Shown: piece after piece, positions 46,901-58,900 of the stretch
Layout: every line of letters begins with the position of its first letter
How positions within the stretch are numbered: position 1 is the first letter of the stretch
Position numbers and translations under genes: made by a program
The notes under the pieces: generated by a model
Database searches by the model: none
Told to the model about the DNA's origin: nothing
The model's input: only the letters and a program-made list of their open reading frames with translations
Source of the DNA: Cladopsammia gracilis
Taxonomy: Eukaryota > Cnidaria > Anthozoa > Scleractinia > Dendrophylliidae
Direction of reading: 5' to 3'
Assembly (NCBI GenBank): GCA_022457155.1
Contig: JAJGOT010000030.1
Coordinates: 2,216,001-2,280,000, forward strand
Length of the DNA stretch: 64,000 nucleotides

Positions 46901-49900
46901 GTTTAAATTTAATATATAGGAAACCCTATTTGACTCATTTTTTCTTCTAAAAATAGACATATGGAAATGCTTCCAATGTTGTTATATCCCTTAACCTAGA
47001 AATGATGTTGGAGCTCAGACACTAATGTCACTTCTTTGTTTTCACAGCTGGCAGCCCAACATGTAATTTTTGTAGCGGAGATGACGTCGAGACGTGTAAC
47101 GATCAGCAGGTTATCGTACCTTGTTCTTTTAAAACATTTCCCAACGTTGGTAAAACTCACTGTTACACAGCTGCAGGAAGATACAAGTTTTACGGATCTC
47201 AGGTTATTCACACGGGCATTGCACGTGGGTGTATCAACTGCACAGGTTAGAAAATGTTATCTTCGTTACTTTATCAAGCGCATGACATTCGTTGCAAGTA
47301 CTGATAAGTAACCTGGGGATTCGCGGATCCTATGAATCAGCCCAATAATTATCCATGCATGCATGTGCGTTTCTACAATTTTGAATATGCCATTAATATG
47401 TTGAAACAGTCTTTCAATGTTGAGTCAGTTATGTTATTTTGTGACATGGGCGATCATAAACGTTCAATATAGTGCGTTTTAAGAGATGAGCACGTAATAT
47501 CCACATCGTAGTTGATATGATATCACATAAAAGCAGAATCTTTGATTGCTCAACAAAACATCATTGTCATAGCTCAATTATTATTGGAGTCATATTGAAA
47601 TACTGTTGTTATCATTGCTGTAATACAGACAAAGCAGCAGCTTGTGCAGACCTTACCTCCGCCTTTAATGCTCAGCCTCAAAACTGGACCTTGCTGGACT
47701 GTAATATTGAGTGCTGTACGGGCGACAACTGTAACAACCAGACTGTCACTGTCATTCCTACAACCCCTGTGTATACCACTCCTTCAGATATAAGCCCAAC
47801 CACTGAGGCAAATGGTAATGTATGAAAACGTAACACTGTTGCTTATAAATAGCCCTCTTCATGTATGACCCATTAGAGAATTAGGTGAGGTCCTATTGGA
47901 GAGATCATTCCTTATCAGCTTAACATTGAAAAGGTTGCCTTGAATGTTAGATTCTGGTTTGGTGAAGTATTTCTCAATGTTCCATTATGTATAAGTATCA
48001 AGTACGAAAGCGTCTTTGATGCGCTATCACTTGTATAATTAGACGAAGGAAAATGCTTTAAATGTTGTTCCCAAACCTACAAATTAAGAAAGCTCGGCCA
48101 CTGATGTTATCTCTATACGAAGTCACATGTGGGGAAGCAATGACTTCATAACGCACGCAGCTGTAAAATTAAGCGAAGGGAAATTCTTTAAATGTTGTTA
48201 TTTCCTAAACCTACAATAATCTGTGCTGGAGCTCTGCCACTAATTTCATCTCTATACTAAGTCACACGGGGAAGCAATGATATTCACTACCCACGCGACA
48301 GTCACTTCATTATCATCTTGCTCATCTTATTCGGCCAATGCTTCATCAGTTTCACGTCTAAAAGAAAACATATTTAAAGAATGAGAGGTTTTAATGTTTG
48401 AAATGTCGTCTTTTACACAATTTAGTCTGTAGAAAGCGTGGAAAGGTCTTAGCGTAATTTAGGTCTCGTGCCATTTTTTTTAACCTTTAATACGAATTTG
48501 ATATTTGATCTCTTTACGGCTGCCTGTTGATAATTGTTATAGATATCATTCTGATGTTGTCGCTGATGTTTGTTTCTAACAAATTCCCGTTAACGAACTT
48601 CCGGTTAACAAGCTCCCTGTAAACCCGTCGATAGCATAGTGTCTACGCGCACATGTGCAGTATAAACAAAAATATAAAAGAAAACTTAATAGAAAAAAAA
48701 ATGCCTGAAAATGTCTTATTTTTCAAACTGTAAGGGAGCCACTAATTTCACTTCTTTGTTTGAACAGCTTTAGCCAACCAAACAACGTGTAACTGGTGCT
48801 ACGGAATCGAGGGCTTAATCCCGTGTAACAGTGTTGAGTTGCCTTGTTCTATAATCCCAAACTCGTTCCCAAACCTTGGTACAACTCACTGTTACACAGG
48901 TGTAGGACGATTAAAGTATCGTGGATTAGAGCATATTCAGAGTGTGCAATTAAAGGGATGCATCAACTGCACAGGTAAGAAACTCTAAATGATGTGAACT
49001 TAACAAACGGAGTTTTTTGCTGTTTAACGTCAAATGACGAAATAAGGGTCTAAACAAACATTAGCTTCAAGTTTACTTTGGAAACGCAAGACAACGTACG
49101 CAGAACCATTCAATAAACATTGCGACGACTTTTGAAAAAGGACTGACAACTTTCTAGGCGTTTGAACATTATCCGTACCGCGCGTTGTTGTTCTCAGTTA
49201 GATGCGTCTCTTTGTTCTTTCGGACTGGGGAGATCTGCTGCATTTTGGATGCCATTTTCCAGTGATATTTTTTTCTTTTTTAAACATTTTCTAATAGTAA
49301 AAGTATTGACTGTTTATCTTTTATCGAGAGAACGTATTTTGCTTTGTAAAAATGCATGTTAATCGTAAGTAAACTTCCGTTTGATTGCTTCGAAAAGTAT
49401 TAGTCGAGGTGACACAATATGTATTCAACACAAAATATCAGTAAAGGAGACGGTTCTGGGAATAACTGTTCCTGAAACATGTTTCATTTCACCCTCCTTA
49501 TGTTTGTAATACAGTGCAAATACTGCAAAAAAATTCATTTTTTCTTCTTTTTGCAGATAAGGCAGCAGCATGTGAGGCCTTAAATTCCTCCCTCCCTGCG
49601 CTAAACCTAAACGCCACATTACTGGATTGTGATATTACCTGCTGTACTGGCAACAATTGTAACAATCAGAACTTTGGTAATACATCCATGACTACCGTCA
49701 CGAATATAGAACACTGCTTGTACTGCTCTAAGCAGTATTTACTGTAGTTAGTATAGTTGGTGTAGTTGGTGTAGCTGGTGTAGTTGGTGTAGTTACTGTA
49801 GTTACCAGAACTTTACTGTCATTCGTACAATACCTGGGCATACTACTCCATAAGCTATTAGCTCAACCAACCACTGGGGCACATGGTAATATACTTAGAC

Positions 49901-52900
49901 ATGTAACAAGAAATGCAAACTTACATATGAGTATAACTAACTCATGCAGGCAAATTTAACTACAAGAATGATTCTCCTGACACTTTTAGCTGGTTGTCTT
50001 TTATTGTCTTTGTGAAAAATCTACATCAAGATGTTTTCAATGTTAGACTGTTGAATGGCTTATGGAGAGGTTGGGAGGTACAAGGGTCCGTTGGTGAGAT
50101 TATTTTTTGTCAGCTTAACATGAGATTCCGGTTTGGGTGAAGCATTTCTCGATGTTCATTTTCCGTAAGTAAGAAAGCGTCTTTGATGCGCTACACTTCT
50201 AAAATTAGACGAAGGAAATGCTTTAAATGTTGTAATTTCCCAAACCTACAAAGGCTGGTGGAGCTCAGCCACTAATGTCATGTCAATACTAAGTTGCATT
50301 ATGTGGGGAAGCAATGATATTCATAACCCACGCGGCTGTCACTGAAGGCCTTTATTATCTTGTCTCATCTTCTTCGGCCAATGTTTTATCAATTTCACGT
50401 CTAAAAGAAAACATATTTAAAGATTGATAGGTTGCAATGTTTAAAGCGTCGGCGTCTTAGCGTGATTCAGGTCTTGTGCTATTTCTTTTAACCTTTGTGA
50501 ATTTGAAATTTGATCTCTTTACAGCTGCCTGTTGATGATTGTTACAGATATCATTCTGATTTTGGTGCTTCTATTATTAACAAATTTCTGTTAACAAACT
50601 TCCGGTTAACAAGCTCCCTGTGAACCCGTCGATAGCATAGTGTCTAGGCGCACATGTCACAGTATACACAAAAATGTAAAAGAAAACTAAATAGACAAAG
50701 GAAGATGCTTGGAAATGTCTTATTTTTCAAACTGTAAGGGAGCCACTAATTTCACTTCTTTGTTTGAACAGCTTTAGTCAACCAAACAACGTGTAACTGG
50801 TGCTACGGAATCGAGGGCTTAATCCCGTGTAACAGTGTTGAGTTGCCTTGTTCTATAATCGCAAACTCGTTCCCAAACCTTGGTACAACTCACTGTTACA
50901 CAGGTGTAGGAAGATTAAAGTATCGTGGATTAGAGCATATTCAGAGTGTGCAATTAAAGGGATGCATCAACTGCACAGGTAAGAAACTCTAAATGATGTG
51001 AACTTAATAAACGGATTTTTTTGCTGTTTAACGTCAAATGACGAAATAAGGGTCTAAACAAACATTAGCTTCAAGTTTACTTTGGAAACGCAAGACAACG
51101 TACGCAGAACCATTCAATAAACATTGCGACGCCTTTTGAAAAAGGACTGACAACTTTCTAGGCGTTTGAACATTATCCGTACCGCGCGTTGTTGTTCTCA
51201 GTTAGATGCGTCTCTCTGTTCTTTCGGACTTGGGAGATCTGCTGCATTTTGGATGCCATTTTCCAGTGATATTTTTTTCTTTTTCAAAAATTTTCTAATG
51301 AGAAAAGTATTGACTGTTTATCTTTTATCGAGAGAACTTATTTTGCTTTGTAAAAATGCATGTTAATCGTAAGTAAACTTCCGTTTGATTGCTTCGAAAA
51401 GTATTAGTCGAGGTGACACAATATGTATTCAACACAAAATGTCAGTAAAGGAGACGGTTCTGGGAATAACTGTTTCTGAAACATATTTCATTTCACCCTC
51501 CTTATGTTTGTAATAGAGTGCAAATACTGCAAAAAATTACATTTTTTTCTTCTTTTTGCAGATAAGGCAGCTGCATGTGAGGCCTTAAATTCCTCCCTCC
51601 CTGCGCTAAACGTAAACGCCACATTACTGGATTGTGATATTACCTGCTGTACTGGCAACAATTGTAACAATCAGAACTTTGGTAATACATTCATGACTAC
51701 CGTCACGAATATAGAACACTGCTTGTACTGCTCTAAGCAGTATTTACTGTAGTTAGTATAGTTGGTGTAGTTGGTGTAGCTGGTGTAGTTGGTGTAGTTA
51801 CTGTAGTTACCAGAACTTTACTGTTATTCGTACAATACCTGGGCATACTACTCCATCAGCTATTAGCCCAACCACTGGGGCACATGGTAATATACTTAGA
51901 CGTGTAATAAGAAATGCAAACTTTCATATGAGTATAACTAACTCATGCAGGCAAATTTAAAATTGAATTCTCTATTTAAATACAAGAACACGAAATGTCA
52001 CGTTTAGCTGGTTGTCTTTTATTGTGTTTGAGAAAAATCTACATCAAGATGTTTTCAATGTTAGACTGTTGAATGGCTTACGAAGAGGTTGGGAGATACA
52101 AGGGTCCGTTGGTGAGATTGTTTTTTGTCAGCTTAACATGAGATTCCGGTTTGGGTGAAGCATTTTTCAATGTTCATTTTCCGTAAGTAAGAAATCGTCT
52201 TTGATGCGCTACACTTCTAAAATTAGACGAAGGAAATGCTTGAAATGTTGTAATTTCCTAAACCTACAAAGGCTGGTGGAGCTCAGCCACTAATGTCATG
52301 TCAATACTAAGTTGCATTATGTGGGGAAGCAATGATATTCATAACCCACGCGGCTGTCACTGAAGGCCTTTATTATCTTGTCTCATTTTCTTCGGCCAAT
52401 GTTTCATCAATTTTACGTCTAAAAGAAAACATATTTAAAGATTGATAGGTTGTAATGTTTAAAGTGTCGGCGTCTTAGCGTGATTCGGGTCTTGTGCTAT
52501 ATCTTTTAACCTTTGTGAATTTGAAATTTGATCTCTTTACGGCTGCCTGTTGATGATTGTTACAGATATCATTCTGATTTTGGTGCTTCTATTGTTAACA
52601 AATTTCTGTTAACAAACTACCGGTTAACAAGCTCCCTGTGAACCTGTCGATAGCATAGTGTCCAGGCGCACATGTCACAGTATACACAAAAATGTAAAAG
52701 AAAACTAAATAGACAAAGGAAGATGCTTGGAAATGTCTTATTTTTCAAACCGTAAGGGAGCCATTAATTTCACTTCTTTGTTTTAACAGCTTTAGTCAAC
52801 CAAACAACGTGTAACTGGTGCTACGGAATCGAAGGCTTAATCCCGTGTAACAGTGTTGAGTTGCCTTGTTCTTTAATCCCAAACTCGTTCCCAAACGTTG

Positions 52901-55900
52901 GTACAACTCACTGTTACGCAGCTGTAGCAAGATTAAAGTATCGTGGATTAGAGCATATTCAGAGTGTGCAATTAAAGGGATGCATCAACTGCACAGGTAA
53001 GAAACTCTAAATGATGTGAACTTAATAAACGGATTTTTTTGCTGTTAAACGTCAAATAACGAAATAATGGTCTAAACAAACATTAGCTTCAAGTTTACTT
53101 TGGAAACGCAAGACAACGTACGCAGAACCATTCAATAAATATTGCGACGCCTTTTGAAAAAGGACTGACAACTTTCTAGGCGTTTGAACATTATCCGTAC
53201 CGCGCGTTGTTGTTCTCAGTTAGATGCGTCTCTTTGTTCTTTCGGACTGGGGAGATCTGCTGCATTTTGGATGCCATTTTCCAGTGATATTTTTTTTCTT
53301 TTTCAAAAATTTTCTAATGATAAAAGTATTGACTGTTTATCTTTTATCGAGAGAACTTATTTTGCTTTGTAAAAATGCATGTTAATCGTAAGTAAACTTC
53401 CGTTTGATTGCTTCGAAAAGTATTAGTCGAGGTGACACAATATGTATTCAACACAAAATGTCAGTAAAGGAGACGGTTCTGGGAATAACTGTTTCTGAAA
53501 CATGTTTCATTTCACCCTCCTTATGTTTGTAATAGAATGCAAATACTGCAAAAAATTACATTTTTTCTTCTTTTTGCAGATAAGGCAGCAGCATGTGAGG
53601 CCTTAAATTCCTCCCTCCCTGCGCTAAACGTAAACGCCACATTACTGGATTGTGATATTACCTGCTGTACTGGCAACAATTGTAACAATCAGAACTTTGG
53701 TAATACATTCATGACTACCGTCACGAATATAGAACACTACTTGCACTGCTCTAAGCGGTATTTAGTGTAGTTATAGTATAGTTGGTGTAGTTGGTGCAGT
53801 TACTGTAGTTACCAGAACTTTACTGTTATTCGTACAATACCTGGGCATACTACTCCATCAGCTATTAGCCCAACCACTGGGGCACATGGTAATATACTTA
53901 GACATGTAATAAGAAATGCAAACTTTCAGATGAGTATAACTAACTCATGCAGGCAATTTAAAATTGAATTTCCTATTTAACTACAAGAACACGAAATGTC
54001 ACGTTTAGCTGGGTTGTCTTTTATTGTGTTTGTGAAAAATTGGTGTAGTTACTGTAGTTACCAGAACTTTACTGTTATTCGTGCAATACCTGGGTATACT
54101 ACTCCATCAGCTATTAGCCCAACCACTGGGGCACATGGTAATATACTTAGACATGTAATAAGAAATGCAAACTTTCATATGAGTATAACTAACTCATGCA
54201 GGCAAATTTAAAATTGAATTCTCTATTTAACTACAAGAATGATTCTTCTGACACGTTTAGCTGGTTGTCTTTTATTGTGTTTGTGAAAAATCTACATCAA
54301 GATGTTTTCAATGTTAGACTGTTGAATGGCTTACGGAGAGGTTGGGAGGTACAAGGGTCCGTTGGTGAGATTGTTTTTTTGTCAGCTTAACATGAGATTC
54401 CGGTTTGGGTGAAGCATTTCTCAATGTTCATTTTCCGTAAGTAAGAAAGCGTCTTTGATGTGCTACACTTCTAAAATTAGAGGAAGGAAATGCTTTAAAT
54501 GTTGTAATTTCCTAAACCTACAAAGGCTGGTGGAGCTCAGCCACTAATGTCATGTCAATACTAAGTTGCATTATGTGGGGAAGCAATGATATTCATAACC
54601 CACGCGGCTGTCACTGAAGGCCTTTATTATCTTGTCTCATCTTCTTCGGCCAATGTTTCATCAATTTCACGTCTAAAAGAAAACATATTTAAAGATTGAT
54701 AGGTTGAAATGTTTAAAGTGTCGGCGTCTTAGCGTGATTCAGGTCTCGTGCTATTTCTTTTAACCTTTGTGAATTTGAAATTTGATCTCTTTACGGCTGC
54801 TTGTTGATGATTGTTACAGATATCATTCTGATTTTGGTGCTTCTATTGTTAACAAATTTCTTTTAACAAACTTCCGGTTAACAAGCTCCCTGTGAACCCG
54901 TCGATAGCATAGTTTCTACGCGCACATGTGCAGTATACTCAAAAATGTAAAAGAAAAGTAAATAGACAAAGGAAGATGCTTGGAAATGTCTTATTTTTCA
55001 AACCGTAAGGGAGCCATTAATTTCACTTCTTTGTTTTAACAGCTTTAGCCAACCAAACAACGTGTAACTGGTGCTACGGAATCGAAGGCTTAATCCCGTG
55101 TAACAGTGTTGAGTTGCCTTGTTCTATAATCCCAAACTCATTCCCAAACATTGGTACAACTCACTGTTACACAGCTGTAGGAAAATTAAAGTATCGTGGA
55201 TTTGAGCATATTCAGAGTGTGCAATTAAAGGGATGCATCAACTGCACGGGTAAGAAACTCTAAATGATGTGAACTTAATAAACGGATTTTTTGCTGTTAA
55301 GCGTCAAATGACGAAATAAGGGTCTAAACAAACATTAGCTTCACCGTTAAGGATCCGTTCGGATAAAAGGTTTACCGTACCTTGCTGTCAAAATGCTAAT
55401 TGTTGTACCGTCACTAATCAATGGTTATCAATGGTAATCAATGGTAATCAATGGTATCCCTCGATAGAGAAAAAGAAACTTTATAGGCTTTTGAACATTA
55501 GCCGTGTGTACCTCGCGTTGTTGTTCTCAGATAAATGATTTTCTTTGTTCTTTCGGATATCGGAGATCTGCTACTGTATTGACGCCGTATTTTATATTTA
55601 TTTCTTTTTCTTTTTTTTAATGGAAAAGACCTTGACTGTTTATCTTTTATCGAGATAAGGGTGTTTGCATTGTAGACAAGATTACCGTCAATCAACTTTC
55701 GTTTGATTGCTAGGTAACGTATTAGTCGAGTCGGGGTAAGAGACTTGTATTCAACATAAAAATAATGTCAGTAATATAAAAATACTTCTGGTAATAACTG
55801 TTGTTGATACGTGTTACGTTCATTACAACTTACATACATACATACATATACATACATACATACTTTATTGAGACTCCCTTCGACAGGGCTTTTCGGTCAC

Positions 55901-58900
55901 AATGTTATCTACTACACGTACATATACTTGTACATAATACTTATGTTTCTAATACACTGCAAATATTGCAAAAACTTACATGTTTTTTGTTTCTTTTACT
56001 GCAGACAAGGCAGCAGCATGTGAAGCCTTAAATTCCTCCCTCCATGCGCTAAACATAGTAAACGCCACATTACTGGATTGTAATATTACCTGCTGTACTG
56101 GCAACAAATGTAACAATCAGAACTTTACTGTCATTCCTACAATACCTGGGCATACTACTCCATCAGCTATTAGCCCAACCACTGGGGCACATGGTAATAT
56201 ACTTAGACATGTAACAAGAAATACAAACTTTCACATGAGTATAACTAAACTCATGCAGGCAAATTTAAAATTGAATTATCTATTTAAGAACAAGAATGAT
56301 TCTAGACTGATTCTTCTGACACGTTTCGCTGGTTGTCTTTTTTTTTGTTTGTGAAAAATCTACATCAAGATGTTTTAAATGTTAGACTACTGAATGCGTT
56401 ATGGGGAAGTTGGAAGTGAAACGGTCCGTTCGCGAGATTGTCTTTTGTCAGCTTAACATGAGAAAGCCAACATGTTTGGTACGTTCTTTTATTTGTATAG
56501 TATTTCTCGGAATAAAATTCAGTTTAAATTTAATATATAGGAAACCCTATTTGACTCATTTTTTCTTCTAAAAATAGACGACGGGAAATGCTTCCAATGT
56601 TGTTATATCCCTTAACCTAGAAATGATGTTGGAGCTCAGACACTAATGTCACTTCTTTGTTTTCGCAGCTGTCAGCCCAACATGTAATTTTTGTAGCGGA
56701 GATGACGTCGAGACGTGTATCGATCAGCAGAGTGTCATACCTTGTTCTTTTAAAATATTTCCCAACGTTGGTAAAACTCACTGTTACACAGCTGCAGGAA
56801 GATACAAGTTTTACGGATCTCAGGTTATTCACACGGGCATTGCACGTGGGTGTATCAACTGCACAGGTTAGAAAATGTTATCTTCGTTACTTTATCGAGC
56901 GCATGACATTCGTTGCAGGTACTGATAAGTAACCTGGGGATTCGCGGATCCTATGAATCAGCCCAATAATTATCCATGCATGCATGCGCGTTTCTACAAT
57001 TTTGAATATTCCATTAATATGTTGAAACAGTCTTTCAATGTTGAGTCAGTTATGTTATTTTGTGACATGGGCGATCATAAACGTTCAATATAGTGCGTTT
57101 TAAGAGATGAGCACGTAATATCTACATCGTAGTTGATATGATATCACATAAAAGCAGAATCTTTGATTGCACAACAAAACATCATTGTCATAGCTCAATT
57201 ATTATTGGAGTAATATTGAAATACTGTTGTTATCATTGCTGTAATACAGACAAAGCAGCAGCTTGTGCAGACCTTGCCTCCGCCTTTAATGCTCAGCCTC
57301 AAAACTGGACCTTGCTGGACTGTAATATTGAGTGCTGTACGGGCGACAACTGTAACAACCAGACTGTCGCTGTCATTCCTACAACATCTGTATATGAGAC
57401 ATTTTCAACACCGCCATATACCAACATTCCAAGTCCCGTGTTTATCAGCACTGCCGCACCCGCGTCTACAAGCACTGCAACATCCGTGTCTACCAGCACT
57501 GCAGCATCCGTGTCCACCAGCACTGTAGGATCCGTGTCCAGCAGCACTGCAGCACCCGTGTCTACCAGTACCGCAGCACCCGTGTCTGCCATTACTGCAA
57601 CATCCGTGTCTGCCAGCACTGCAGCACCTGTGTCTGTCAGCACTACAACAGCCTTGTCTACCAGCACTGCAGCATCCGTGTACACCAGCACTGCAGCACC
57701 CGTGTCTACCAGCAATGCAGCACCTGTGTCTACCAGCACTGCAACACCCATGTCTACCAGCACTGCAACACCCGTGTCTGCCAGCACTGCATCACTCGTG
57801 TCTACCAACACTGCAGCACCTGTGTCTACCAACACTGCAGCATCCATGCCTACCAGTACTGCAATATATGGTAAGAAGGAACACAAACGTGCGTGGGCGA
57901 ATTGTCTTGGGATTGAGTGAAGTGAGGGTGGAGAGTTCTACCTTCGTGATAAGCAACAAACAAATATCGGTGGAGATTATGGTGCGGTGTAGATGGGAGA
58001 AAGAGCCATCTGAAACCTTCCTTTAGTAGCTTCGCAAGAAAACGTTCCCCTTACTTTTTAGTAGTTTGGAGCATACTATGATTTGTGGAGCCTTTTTAAG
58101 TACATCATAATCTATCCTATCTCTCTCGCGCGTGGAGAATAGGGCCATTCAATTCTCCTCGAAGTACAGCTTAATTTAAATTCATTTGTGATCAGTAATA
58201 TATACTCTCTTGGAAAATGAGAAAAGTAAAATATTCATTGTCGTAATGGCATTAACAACCATGTTGTGATAAAGAGTCCCGCTCTTAACATTTCTTTTTT
58301 TTTTTCATATTTCAGTTACTGCAAGTCCATCCCCAGCTAGTGAGTACTGAACACGCCTTTAAAACTTTATTTTTAATGTTAAAACATTGCAAACATGTTT
58401 ATTAGGCCAGGTCAGCGTGCCATGCTTGCCACCTTGACTGAATCATTATCATTAGAAAGCTGTTCTGAATTAACTTTAACGAGTTAAATTGACTGTATCG
58501 CGCTGTGCGCATGCTTGTGTACCTTACGTATTTCTGCAAATTGTTAATTTAGGCTTTTTAATGACTTTAGCCAAGCAATGGAAAGATTTTTGCAAGCGTG
58601 TGCGTAGCGCGATACTGTCCCTCTATCTATTGGACGTACAATGGCGACGAGATACGACGTCATAAGTAGCATGAGACCACGACATTTTTTATCTTTTTTA
58701 ACGAAAAAATGTACAAATGCTACCAAAAAGCAGCACGATGATTAATTATATCATATTTTACAATTTCCGCACTTTTTCGAAGAATTTCAAGTAAAATCCA
58801 AGATGGCCATCTATTTTAGATTAGGTCACAGATCCCCATCTTCGCTATTACCCATAATATTTACTTTATTTTGCAGAGAAATATTGTAACACCAGACAAA

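Larger units (their letters stand above)
42949..50386 (+). repeat. 7.46-kb tandem duplication, copy 2 (domains 8-11)
   Basis: Second copy. By eye I find only about a dozen single-base differences plus an 8-bp (CATA)2 expansion over about 7.4 kb. Beyond about 50386 divergence returns to the level between other units. Confidence 0.9.

Noticed and set aside
35492..50386. CRISPR-like regular spacing
   Set aside because: Repeats are kilobase-scale exon pairs in a eukaryotic intron-exon context, not short repeats with unique spacers.
29517..57870. Regular array that could be taken for a cluster of separate three-finger toxin-like genes
   Set aside because: Only one signal-peptide exon exists; the inner exons lack start codons and stops and all share phase 1-1 borders, so this is one multidomain gene, not a set of small secreted toxins.
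57299..57886. 195-residue minus-strand reading frame of VLVDTGAA-type repeats
   Set aside because: It is the antisense of the 24-bp mucin minisatellite; a repeat unit divisible by three keeps several frames open.
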